DNA from: Ignelater luminosus
Lineage: Eukaryota; Arthropoda; Insecta; Coleoptera; Elateridae
Assembly: GCA_011009095.1 (NCBI GenBank)
Contig: VTPC01090611.1
Location: 1 to 64,000 of the forward strand
Length of the DNA: 64,000 nt
Direction: 5' to 3'
In this document: positions 47,945 through 62,732 of the stretch, in pieces
Layout: the number at the start of each line of letters is the position of its first letter
How positions within the stretch are numbered: position 1 is the first letter of the stretch
Notes under the pieces: model-generated
The model's input: only the letters and a program-made list of their open reading frames with translations
Databases searched by the model: none
What the model was told of the DNA's origin: nothing
Made by a program: the position numbers and the translations under genes

Positions 47945-49221
47945 CCACAGAACAAGTTTTGTTTTATTTTCACAGTTTGTGGCAAAGTTTTGCGGGATAT
48001 TTCAGCTTGCAAATACTTATCTCCACGGTTTTTTCAAACTTTCCTTTTTAAGTTAGACGCTGAGTATTTGCCCACAAGAAATCTACTTTTCGAGGCCAAA
48101 ATGAGTTTGTTGCTCTCTCAATACCTAATTGTAGGCCTACCCTCTAATAGTTTTGAATGTTTCATAGTTGCGGGGAGTGAAGGAATTAACACCACAAGTT
48201 TGGTTACATACCTCGAGAGCAATCTGTCTTCTAAAATCTTCGAGAATTTGAACAATATCGCTTTTTTGACCGCATCTTAGTTTATAATTCATTACAAAAG
48301 ATGGAGGACCTGATTTTCGTGCTGAAAGAAAGTTTTCAAATTTAGATGCTGGTTTTCACTTTTTTTCGGATCAACAAAAATCCGGGTGCTGTTTTGATTT
48401 ATCTACAAGTCGTTTTTTAATGAATCACTGGTAAAGTTTTAAGCCTCGATTCATATGCATTCAGAGCTTATAGCAATACTAATCATGCAGTTAAAAATAC
48501 TCAGAACATTATTCTAAATGAAGGAAAGCTACAGTCGCTATTTGATTTAATGTCATCTATTTCTCCCAAAGTTTGATCACCATAGAGTATTTACTTTATA
48601 TCGACTGTGTTTGGCAAAAAAACTTGATTAATGCAATTTTATATTCACTCCACTGAAATTGTGCATGCCTAAAGAAGTTAGATTATTTGGAAACTTTTTC
48701 GTTCTCAAAGTAGTTAACTATATAATTAACTTTTCTCATGTTTAATGAGAAGGAGATATAGGTTGATCATTTTTATGCAAATAAAACAATAGTTAGTGCG
48801 GTTTTTGTATACTTGCATTAAATAAGATTGTCTGAACAAAATGGTGTTACATTCCATAATAAAGAAAAATGCATCATAACCCTTATTTTCATATCTCTTA
48901 TAATTATTTTCATCAAATCTCTTTTTACTAACGTTACCGGTACAATAAATGACGAGCAAATTTTAATGTGAACCAACCTCTAACAAACAAACCACTGGCT
49001 TCATTCGCGATTCGTTATTGTGAGCTATATGTATGTGCGAGAAGAAGTTGTGTGGTATTGCTGTCACGAGAATTTTTACATTATTAAATCTCTGAATCAA
49101 CCAGGTTAGTGTAAATTGTAATTCCATATTATTGCGTGTGCTTAAAACGGCTAGTAAGCAATTTGAGACCATTTTGTCGTTTTGAAACTCCAACTCGTCA
49201 TGTGTATTCAGATTTTTCTCA
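47945..49221. other. Non-coding stretch
   Basis: No recognised gene. Frames at 47990-48280 (+) and 48963-49241 (-) are of chance length. The latter begins inside the foldback element to its right, so its start codon is not ancestral. Confidence 0.35.
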
Positions 49222-49362
49222 TGTTCAGGAGCAGTTAGCACGATGAGTTGATCCCAATGAAGAAGCTTCTGATTGGTTGACGTGTGACAAGTTTATTCAC
49301 ATGTCAACCAATCAAGAGTTTTTTCATTGGCATTATGTCATCGTGCTAACTACTTCTGAACA
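49222..49362. mobile_element. Small foldback MITE
   Basis: The left arm TGTTCAGGAGCAGTTAGCAC, continuing GATGA, pairs with the reverse of the right arm, TGTTCAGAAGTAGTTAGCAC then GATGACA. Pairing continues through CCAATGAA and TGATTGGTTGACATGTG, leaving a tiny loop. The whole 141 bp is one long imperfect palindrome of arms about 65 bases. No clear target duplication was found. Confidence 0.75.
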
Positions 49363-50243
49363 CAAGCATTAATTAATATTTTTATATGCAATGGTGTGTT
49401 GGAGGGGGAACGCAGGGGAACGGCGTTCCTCTAGTTCCCAATAAATACTAAATATTCTTTTAAAAATTTGATTATTTTTATATAATAAATGTGTAATATG
49501 ACAATCAGCGTTTCCCCACTATTTTTTTTTAGCTGTACATCACTGTTTATATGTAATAATAAGATAATTTATATACTAACTGAAGAACAATAAATATGAA
49601 GCTTTAGAATTATGTCGTTAAGTTGTCATTTGTATTACATATGTGGTACACCCTATAGCATAAATTCCTTGCACAAGACGTTAGGTAATCAAACTATAGT
49701 AGAGATGGTTTCTGTAATTAATTCATAAAAATGCATGATAAGAACAACCAAACACTGTAAGAACGCAATTTAATCTTAAAACAGTTCACTTCACAGAGCT
49801 AGTTTACCTCATTGAACTAATTCAAACGAATTACTTGATTTACTTTTTTGTATTCTAGTTTTATATGTTTTACTGATGATCGCAAAAATTTTCTAGTCTT
49901 CAATCATTCAGGTTTTAGTAAAAATTGTAATTTGGTTAATACTTGTTGTGTGTATTTAAACAAATAGCAAGGCAATGTGAAAACATTTTTTCATTTTCCT
50001 AACCGACCATTTTGTATCGATCAATTTTTTCTCATTTCTCAATAGATCAATTATGTATTACAATAAACTATTGAATTCGTATATAATTGATATAATTACA
50101 ACGAAGTTTTTCAAAGTTAGATTGAACATTTTTATGTCTATCCCATCTTTAGAGCAAATTTTATAAATCGGGATTTTTTTCATACTTTTGTATAATACTT
50201 GCTTTCATTAAAACAAAAGCTGTGTATTTGTTTCTACGTGTAG
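49363..50243. other. Non-coding stretch, nothing recognised
   Basis: AT-rich background between the foldback element and the candidate exon at 50.24 kb. Confidence 0.35.
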
Positions 50244-50320
50244 GTGAACTAACACCAGCTGATGACAAACTGCCATTTGCAATTGTATATTTAGGCGAAC
50301 GGAGTACATTACTGTTTTAA
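50244..50320 (+). CDS. Candidate terminal coding exon, unknown gene
   Basis: A fair acceptor (TTTGTTTCTACGTGTAG ending at 50243) is followed by two bases completing a codon and then 24 sense codons, ELTPADDKLPFAIVYLGERS then TLLF, ending in TAA at 50318-50320. The composition looks more protein-like than neighbouring frames. It would be the 3' end of a + strand gene lying upstream. I do not recognise the peptide. A donor-like CAG|GTTAGT at 50345 offers the alternative that this is a non-coding 5' exon of the zinc-finger gene downstream. An open run of this length can occur by chance. Confidence 0.18.
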
Positions 50321-52693
50321 AGAAGATTTTGGTGGCAATAGCCAGGTTAGTACAACTTTTAATTTTACATATCTGTTTACATTTTAATGTAAGATAAGCA
50401 TTGATTGGTTATTCTTATTATAATGAAATAGTTAGTTAATACATTAGTCGAAGAATCGGTACGTCTTACAATAGGGATGAAGCTTTATGGTTACATTTTT
50501 TAAATTAACTATCGGCCATGTTTTTGATGCTCAATCCAATACAAATAGTACCTATTAGAGCTTGCAATTGGTAATTATTTGCTAGAAAGAAAAAATTTTG
50601 AAAAACGTATTAACCAACCTATAACGAAAAATTAGTTTTGTACAAATCTACTGAGAAATTATTTTACGCGTGGTAGCACAGATTATAGAGGGAACCAGAC
50701 GTGATGTCGGCGCCTTTGATGTCAATTTTCGTCACTGCGCACATCCCCGCGCACTTTCCCGCCAAAAAGCGTTTGCATCCTGTGACTATACACAGAAGAT
50801 ACTTACCCGTGTTGGGTGTATAAAAGAGTAAAAACGCTATCTAAGAAAAATGTATACTTACGGTTTTTATCGTTGATAACAAAAAAATTAATTTTGAAAT
50901 GAAATTTACTGCTAGATTGTAATTTATACACTGAATTCTTAAACGCTGTTCAAATGTGAATATACAATGCTACTCATAAGTAAAATTGACATAAAATTTC
51001 TCTTAATTTTTCAACAAAGTGAAACATCAGCTTCTATAATCTGTAATAGTAGAAACAAAATAGGGGATGTTTCGTTTTGCAGCTTGGGAAGTTGCTTACG
51101 ATTTGAAGGTTTTGATTGTACATTTTAATATTTATAAGCATGTAGAAGTGTTCTAACTTGACAAGGGTTTCTGTAATATTAATTCCACAGATTTTTATAG
51201 AAAAACACATATAACTGCTGCTCACACGTTGTTGGTATTTCATCAGTTCTCGTCTTCTTTCTACACTTCTTGTTCATCTTGATTTTTTAACTGCACTTCT
51301 TGACTTTATAAAATACCGTTGCCATATATAGCGAGTTGTACACTCTTAGTTTTCAAGATTTTGCAAAATCTCAATGTATAGTGTTATATGGCCGTTTTAT
51401 ATCAAAGAAGATAGTAATATATCTTTGTTTATTTGTAAATGCCTTGTTCTTTTGTATTTCCTATTCTGAATCTATTAAGTTGTTCAAAGTTTTCTGAAGT
51501 CATTTTGCTCTAGTTTTAACAACTAATTGGTTTCGTAATACTATCGCATCAGTTGGGTTCGTTTTGGGTCATTTCTTCTTTTTCTTCTCACTAAGTCAGC
51601 TATAAGTCTGTTTAGAAACCAACTTGAATATTTATTACATAATTGATGTGGATATTAGGATTTTCCTGTTTCTAAAAGATAATTATAAAAGTCTTTTGTC
51701 ATACAGCAGAAATACTTTCTTACTTTTTTAACATAGAAGTTTCCATGTCAGTTAACACTGGGCTATAGAAGTAGAAAGTAATTTGATGATTCAATTTAAA
51801 TTTTAAACTTTATTTTAAAAACATATTTTGCCCATAAATCATAGTAGGTATGCTGTGAAAAGTAGCTCATCCTATACATTTTCAACTAATATGGGCACGA
51901 ACATGAAGGAAGACCAAGAAAAATTAAACTATTCCTGTGCCGGTAACATCAAATGCGCGTAAAGAATTCTACATTTTTATTATCTTACTATTGAAAAAAC
52001 TGAACATAAAATAATGAGAAAAAACAGTAACTTTTGCAGCATACTTACTATTTATTTTCTAATCTTAATCTTGAATTCTGATATGCTTTTGGAGCCCAAA
52101 TCGTCAGTTAAACAAAAGTTAAAAGAAAGAGACTTGCTTATATTATTGGCGCTGATGTAGTCTAATTTTCTTCAGTCTTCTATCATGTATGTGCTCACAA
52201 TCGTTTGGAAACATCTGTATTTCACAGGCTAAACATGATTTACAAAGCTTGACCATATTGAGCTAACTATTGTCATCTATCGTGAAGTAGACATATTTAA
52301 CTTCTGCTTGCCCTACTTGCTTCTACTATTATACTTACATTTTTAGTAAAGAAATAGAAAGTAATAAATGTATTTCGAGAATGGAATTGTAGACGGCAGC
52401 ACTAGTACTTTTGTTTACTTGTTTTGCTTTTGTTCTGATATTACAGGTACAACTGTGGGATACGATGGGTACAATGCGGGTACTCCACGCACTTATTGTA
52501 AATGTACACATTATTCCTATAAAGTTGTGTGTGTAATATTTTTGTAATCTGCTACCACTAGAGAAAAGCAAAGACTTAAAGCATTTAATATAAAATAGCT
52601 TTTATTTATTATCAGTACATTATACACATACATATTCTTTTAAATATTTACATATTACTGAAAAACTGAAATCTGTTAAAATGGCTTTTGCAG
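50321..52693. other. Upstream region of the zinc-finger gene
   Basis: Holds the GC-richer patch at 50.7 kb annotated separately. The rest is AT-rich with no recognised gene. If the zinc-finger gene has an upstream non-coding exon, it should lie here, because an acceptor-like TTTTGCAG ends at 52693 just before the 5' UTR. Confidence 0.35.
50690..50780. promoter_or_regulatory. Candidate promoter patch with E2F-like site
   Basis: A sharp GC-richer island in AT-rich DNA contains GATGTCGGCGCC, ACTGCGCACATCCCCGCGCA and a TTTCCCGCC box at 50755-50763 that matches the E2F consensus TTTSSCGC. About 2 kb upstream of the zinc-finger gene's start codon, it is a reasonable place for a housekeeping-type promoter and first non-coding exon. 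This rests on composition and motif only. Confidence 0.3.
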
Positions 52694-52736
52694 GAAATTT
52701 AGGAAGGAATTTTAAATATAACAAAAGACTAACACT

Positions 52737-56309
<3,573 letters not shown>

Positions 56310-56556
56310 TTTATGTTATTTTCTTTGTTTTCCAATATTTGTTTTTATTTTCTTGTTCCATAATTTAATAGTAACATTTCATGTAAATATTAATTTATCT
56401 TCATTTTAAATTGTTTTGAAATAGAAGAACAGTAGTTACTAAGAAGTTCAAAACTGATATTTTAGATTTATTCCAAACCAAGTAATAGCAGCAGGATGTC
56501 TGCTTAAAACATGCCATAAAGTTATACTTTTTAAATTATTTGTGATGACTTAGTAT

Positions 56557-56562
56557 AATAAA
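56557..56562 (+). terminator. Poly(A) signal candidate of the zinc-finger gene
   Basis: AATAAA lies about 250 bases after the stop codon, the first canonical signal on the + strand after the coding region that I noticed, giving a 3' UTR of ordinary insect length. Confidence 0.5.
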
Positions 56563-56942
56563 GTTGTGTTTTATATTGTTTAGTTTATACCCTTTGTATA
56601 ACTGTCATGTGAAGTATTCCTGTTTCCCATAGGGACCTGTGGTAGAGCTAAAACACGAGAAATATGTTTACTTAATTAACATTTTCTATTAAAATAAATA
56701 AAATATTGGGATGATAAGTATTGTTACTTGAAAATGTATTTCTGTCCCTAACTGGGAGCAGATATGATTGATAAATACAAAGTGTCTATAAAGTAATGCA
56801 TAGATTCAATAAAAAACCAAATAAACCTGTGGATTTTAACTGTATTTAGAAAGTATTTTGTATTATACAGGGTGACCTAAAAACCTGGTCATGTATCATC
56901 TGTTATGTTTTTAAAATCACCATGTGTTTTTACATTTCTGAG

Positions 56943-57087
56943 CAGTAGCGGCTGGTGACCTAACTTCAGGTGGTGCCAAAACCACATGATCGTCGCCTGA
57001 TTGGTTAATATTGTCAGATTATACAGAAACAAACCAATCAACACGTGGTTTTGGCACCGCCTGAAGTTAGGTCACCAGCCGCCACTG
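56943..57087. mobile_element. hAT-type MITE with perfect 8-bp target duplication
   Basis: The ends are inverted repeats: left CAGTAGCGGCTGGTGACCTA, right in reverse CAGTGGCGGCTGGTGACCTA, continuing ACTTCAGG.GGTGCCAAAACC for about 47 bases per arm. The flanks carry an exact 8-bp duplication, TTTCTGAG, at 56935-56942 and 57088-57095. CAGTGGCGGCTGGTG ends with 8-bp duplications are characteristic of hAT elements. At 145 bp it is non-autonomous. The intact duplication and nearly identical arms suggest a fairly young insertion. Confidence 0.95.
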
Positions 57088-57095
57088 TTTCTGAG

Positions 57096-59904
57096 TTCTA
57101 GATATGTTTCATATAGCATAATCTATATTTAAATTTCCAAAATTAATATTTTATATTTCTCAATATCACTAACTACAGAATTCATACCACAAAACTTAGA
57201 ATGGGAAATTAAGGCAGGACCTTACAAACCCTTTCAAAAGCAGTTGAGAATTCAAGTATTGGGTAGGTATGCTACATGAAATATGTCTACCAAAAACATA
57301 TTTTAAAGTCAAATGTAGATTTCTTTCTCTTCAAATTTATGCTGTGTAGACATTGATTTGTGAATATAATCAGCCTGAATTGTTTCAAGTTCAAAGCCCT
57401 AACATAGGTAAGTACTCATTTAATGTTTTGCAGGAGGAATTACTGCATACAGCAGCAGAAAATATTAGCATAGAATATGGTAAGATCTTTATAATAAGAG
57501 CAGGAACTTTTTTTACCTATCCAAACTAAAACTGTTACTTGGACATTCACAACCTCCAATATTGAAACAGCAAAATTAATGAGTAATGACGTCTTTTTCT
57601 CACAAACTAACTTATCTGAACTGATCTGATTCAACGCAAACTGCTTAGGCAATGGAAAAAACAATTTGTGACATTTGTCTTTAACCTAACCTCATCTTTC
57701 ATTACTACTCTCATCCATTTAAGTAAACCAACATATTGCTGGTGCTTGAGGGGCAATGATGAAGCACACTGACTGGTGGACTGCTGGTTTACATTTACTG
57801 ATAAATTGATGAATTAGTTGACAGATAGATTGGTCAATTGATTGTACAAAATGCTGAACATTTACACGATACTGATTTTCCATTAATTTATTTTTATTAA
57901 AAGAAACTGTCACAGTTGACATTGTCAAAGTGTTCACCAAAAGAATCAATGCACATTAGAACTTGTTCTATTTTACATGCATCAATAAATTGAAGACTAC
58001 ACAATTGATCAATTTATAGCTAAATGTATGATATGGCGTTTATACTCAAAAACACATAAACAACCAGTAGACAGCACTAAATTTTGTAAAATTATCAAAA
58101 TGGCAGTAAAGAGGGTGAACAACAGCTGCAACCAGTGTTGCCAGACCTGGCTACAAATCTCCAAATCTGAAGATTTACAACATACGAATACGGTTGTAAT
58201 TGTATCCACAATCTTAACTTGAAAATGTGCGCATCATGAAGCATATTCTTTGCTTCTTTAAACAAAAGTTGATTTGATTCAAGAAATGGTTTAAGTACAT
58301 GTGGATTAGTTTTCTGTTTTCAATATTGATGAATGATAACATTGGCATTTTAAAAAGGTAATTAAAGTAAATTTCATTGAAATAAATTTGGAAGATTGGT
58401 GTATAATTTCTTTCAATTGCCAATTTTTAATTTCTATTGTTTTCAGAAAAATTAAATCTTGTCTTTATTTACTTTCTATCTTTCTAGAGGAAAATCACTT
58501 CATCAATCTTTCATTTTTGATTTCTATGAAATTAACCTAACTTTTTAAAATGCCAATTAAGGCAATAAGGTATCTGTATGTGATTTTATGGTCTCAAGGT
58601 TATTTAATTTGGGGTATAAAGAAAATCAAGAGCTGCAAAGTATTTGCTAGATAATTGACAATTCATTACATTAATCAAATTTTAATTGCATAGAAAATGC
58701 TATTACGTCACAGAACTTCCACAGATGAGAGGTATAGAAATGTTAGGTTAGATTATACAATGTTTATACTCCAAACTGAAAAATCATGTAATTTTGGCAG
58801 TGTACTACAGATGCTATATGTCATCATTCATCGATAGTGGCAATCAAGAAAATTTAATTTATACATTATTTAATACTGTATTTATATTTATTAGTAAGCA
58901 ACCTATGAATAAAAACAAACTTGTAATTAGAAAACAAATATAAACAATCTCAAATCACTCATGTCGTGTCGCATCGGTTTACTCACACATGATATAGCAA
59001 AATCATAACCATACTTACACCCCTGTTAGTATAGCTGATCCTACTGTCATTTGTATTAGTCTTGACCTCAAAGGTAGCAATTTTTGTTATTGTCAGATCA
59101 ACACCAGTAATCTCACAGTGAAGTACTATGGCAAGATGATCATCTTTGGGGTAAGTACTTTCGATACTTGCCTTATTTTTGTATTAACGTATCTTTATTT
59201 GAATAAATGTATAAAATATCAAGTTCAATTTCATACTATTATCAATAATATATAAAAAAAGTAAACAAACATTTTAAATGTTTTTATTTTTATAAAAGAA
59301 ATACAAATACTTCACACTTTTCACAAAAATTATAAAAAAAGATTCGAAATTGTTTTACTTTCATTTCATTTCTCACAGTGTAGTCTGAGCTGCATAACAA
59401 AACTAAATATTACTTATTTTCTAACAGCATTATCGTTTAACATCAAATGTGACATGTTTATTAGAATAAGTAATACATAGTATATTAAACAAAACCACTT
59501 TTTTACTTCTTAATAATTTTAACAGCAAGCAGATATACTTTAAAATACGATCATTTTATTCTACATACATATTTTTCGACCAACCACACGATATCCATAA
59601 AAAAAATATATATATTAAGTAAAATTCAAATAATCACAATAACGTAAAATAAAACACACAACAATTAACATAAGAAATTAACACTTTTATGCATGTTTCG
59701 TAGTAAAATTCCATTTATTAAGGGGATCAACTACAAGAAAAGTATTCAGTAGCTTAAAAGCAATGCATATAGTATTTTTTTGCAAAAACATTAAACATAA
59801 ATAATAGAAAATAAAAATTAATTATTTTTAACACAATTGATTTTTCTCATTCACAATTTATTAAGTATGAAAATATTAATTTCTCTAATAATAAATAATA
59901 CAGT
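57096..59904. other. Intergenic stretch between convergent genes
   Basis: AT-rich with no recognised gene. It lies between the 3' ends of the zinc-finger gene and ariadne-2. A donor-like GTAAGT at 57409 and another at 59151 are not attached to any convincing exon. The ariadne-2 3' UTR may reach into its right part. Confidence 0.4.
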
Positions 59905-61215
59905 TTTAAAAAACACTGCCCATTCCGTTTGCAATTACAAATATAACTGGGAATATTAATTTTCATTAGAGATCCTGAATAAAATAACAATAATGAATAA
60001 CTAAGAGGGTGCATTTCAAAACTTGCCCATGTATTTTATAATGGATAACATATGTTTAAAATTGATCAAAATAATAAAAACCAACCTTCTAGCAATTTTA
60101 TGGTCTATTCACAATAACAATTAATGAAATAATAGTTTTACAGTCATTTATGTGCTTTCTTTTTAATGCGAACTTAAAAGTTGAAACAACTTATACATAA
60201 TACTAACATAAAGCTTATAAAACACTTTATTTGCCCATTCTGTTTGCAATTACAAATATAACTGGGAATATTAACTTTCAATAGAGACCCTGAATAAAGC
60301 AACAGCAGTAAATAACTGAAGGGGTTCATTTCAAAACTTGTCTCTGTATAGGGGAAACTCAAACTCAAATATGACCTCTGGTGTGATTTAGTGAATTTTG
60401 GCATTTGATTTTCATGCGTGTTTTCAATTTTATTGCTTTTCTTATTTTTTTGTCAACATACCCAAAAACCAATACAAGATCTCACATAAACAAATAGGAA
60501 TTGTAGCACCACCATCGATCATGAGTCTTCCCATATTATAATGGATAAAGTCAGTTTTGAAATGTATCTCCTCAACTAAATAAAACAATGATCGATCTTA
60601 TTATGAAAAGATTTCAGTTAATTATTTTGTAAATATAGTTTGCACTTCAAAACAGTAAAACTCATCTTCTAACCATTTTCTAATCTATTCACATTGACAG
60701 ATAATGAAATAATAAATTTACAGTCATTTATGTGCTTTCTTTTCAATTTTAACTTAAAAGTTAAATAATACGAGAAATACTCTGCGTGTTATACTAGTAT
60801 GAAGCTTTTAAAAAACACATTTTATTTGCCCATTCCGCTTTCAATTACATATATAATTGGGAATATTAACTTTCAATCGAGATCCTGAATAAAGTAAAAA
60901 CAATTAATAAGTAGAGAGAGGGTTCATTTCAAAACTTTTCTGTGGTAAAGTACATTTTGAAAGAGATCTCCTCAATTAAATAAAACATAACCTATAATAA
61001 TTGTTCTTATTACCAGAAGATTTCAGTTTGATTATTCTGTAAATATAGTCTGCACTTCAAAATAATAAAACTCACCTCCTAACCATTTTAATCTATTCAC
61101 ATTGACAGTCGATGAAATAATAGTTTTATAATCATTTGAGTGCTTTCTTTTCAGTTTGAACTTTAAAGTTGAAATATATGTGAAACGGCCTGCATATTAT
61201 ACTACTATGAAGTTT
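59905..61215. repeat. Three-copy direct repeat downstream of ariadne-2
   Basis: A block beginning GCCCATTCCGTTTGCAATTA and continuing CAAATATAACTGGGAATATT recurs in direct order at 59918, 60233 and 60828. Shared landmarks inside each copy include GAGATCCTGAATAAA, GGTTCATTTCAAAACTTG, TCTATTCACA, CAGTCATTTATGTGCTTTCT and AAAGTTGAAA. Copies 2 and 3 also share AGATTTCAGTTTGATTATT and GTAAATATAGTYTGCACTTC, which copy 1 lacks. Copy lengths are about 315, 595 and 385 bp; copy 2 carries about 200 extra bases. Divergence is moderate, so the duplication is old. No coding frame. Confidence 0.88.
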
Positions 61216-62026
61216 GTAACAAACAAATAGGTACTTAAAACAAATACATCAGAGTAAATTAATTAAACCTATTTTCTGCTACAAGATTTTCTAAAAAGTT
61301 AGAATAGGAATGCCATTATAACGTACAATACAACAAATTCTTGTTTCAAGTCCCTACTTTTAAAGTATGATTTATATAAATATAAAAGAGTATTTATGAA
61401 AATATTTTTCTAAAAGCAAACTAAATCTATTTCTTTAACAAACAACATTGTGTACAAGTTATCAGTTGATCCCTCAAAGTATGTTAAAAAGAATTTGAAT
61501 ATGTAACAATAGTTTGCATTTTTGTGCATTTTTTATAATTATATTTCAGCAAGTAATAGCTATCTAGTATTCAATTACTTTTATTCTTGCATTACACATT
61601 TAATTTAAAAAGAAAAATAACCAAAATTATCCAAGTGCACCTTCGATCTCAAAATGTGTATATTTTATTTAATTAAGATATGTAAAAATGTGAATAGAAA
61701 TACCTGAAAAACTTGATTAATACTAAATATTATGGTTTACTTAAAATATGAATATAATTACCTAAAAGCTAGAATTCTTAGTTTTATAATAAAACTTACC
61801 TAAACAGCTAGTAAATTCCCGGAAAGTAAAAAATACTTCTTAAAATCATTAATTTGTGTGAAATAAATTTAATTTTCTTTAAAGCTCTACTTCTTCTGCA
61901 AGTTTCTTCCAAGTTCAAGTCATATTCCAGATTTTACAAGCTGTGTATACATCACAAAACACACGGTTTTACTTTTAAAAAATTGAAAAATACATTAACT
62001 TAACTAAATATCATTAACGTAAAATA
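61216..62026 (-). other. Probable 3' UTR of ariadne-2
   Basis: The 800 bases following the ariadne-2 stop codon on the - strand are very AT-rich with no open frame of note. Several reversed AATAAA hexamers could serve as poly(A) signals, so the transcript end cannot be fixed from sequence alone. Confidence 0.4.
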
Positions 62027-62732
62027 TCACACATCTAGAAAATCTTTTAAAAGTGTAGTCCTTCGTTTTTCTGCAATATCCATCTGATTTTCTAAATCTC
62101 CTCGATCAGTTGTTTCAGCACGTTCTATTTTCCAAGAAAGATTTTCAATTTCTGCCTCTAGCTGAGCTTGTTGATACTCAAAGAGTTCCTTACGTGGTCC
62201 AGTTTCCATATAATAAGCGTAAGGGTATGTATACTGAAGAGTATAACGACATTTTGCTAAAAGCCCCGCTGCGGTAAATAAATACTGCCAATCAATCCAT
62301 GTACCTAACCCTGCCATAACCTTTTGATTAATACGTGCTTTTAATTTCTCTAAAGTATGTGCTTCTAATTTTAAAGACTTTGAGTGATTCTCCCAACGTT
62401 CATAATAATGTAAATACTTTTTCAAGGCTTCCCGTGCTTGGGCATGAACAGATTCGTGAGCAATATTGGGATTTTCTTTATAACGAGAACATTCATAATA
62501 CTCTGAGCCATGTGCTTTCCAATCACCTAAACACATCCAGCAAAAATCATACTTGCAGTTGTAACATTGCATATGATTACAACCACCGTTTTTTTCTATG
62601 CAGATGTGGCAATTAGGGCAATCTTTGGTATGGGCACTAATGTAATTAGCAGTTTCACTATCATCTGCACATTTCGTTAACCATTTCTTAATTACATGAC
62701 AATCAGTTGGTGCATGATAGTCCATGCCACAT
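62027..62732 (-). CDS. ari-2: Ariadne-2 RBR E3 ubiquitin ligase, last exon (3' partial gene)
   Basis: RBR ligases take ubiquitin from an E2 onto their own cysteine and pass it to substrates; ARIH2 relatives act with neddylated Cullin-5 complexes. This exon encodes the final 234 residues. It opens with the end of the IBR domain ([11 protein letters not shown]), followed by the RING2/Rcat domain with CPNC, the catalytic cysteine in NGGCNHMQC (exon residue 51), CYNC, FCWMC and the final His and Cys ligands. The C-terminal Ariadne domain follows, with signatures [48 protein letters not shown] and the ending [12 protein letters not shown]. This matches ariadne-2 (ARIH2/TRIAD1) and not ariadne-1. 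All key residues are intact. The exon starts after a TTTTATAG acceptor at 62733, splitting an arginine codon; frame continuing upstream of that is intron. RING1 and most of IBR lie beyond the window. Confidence 0.95.

Noticed and set aside
48963-49241. 92-codon open frame on the - strand
   Set aside because: Its first residues are supplied by the foldback element at 49222-49362, and the remainder matches nothing I know.
62335-62616. 93-codon + strand frame opposite ariadne-2
   Set aside because: Antisense shadow of the conserved ariadne-2 exon, which is clearly coded on the - strand.
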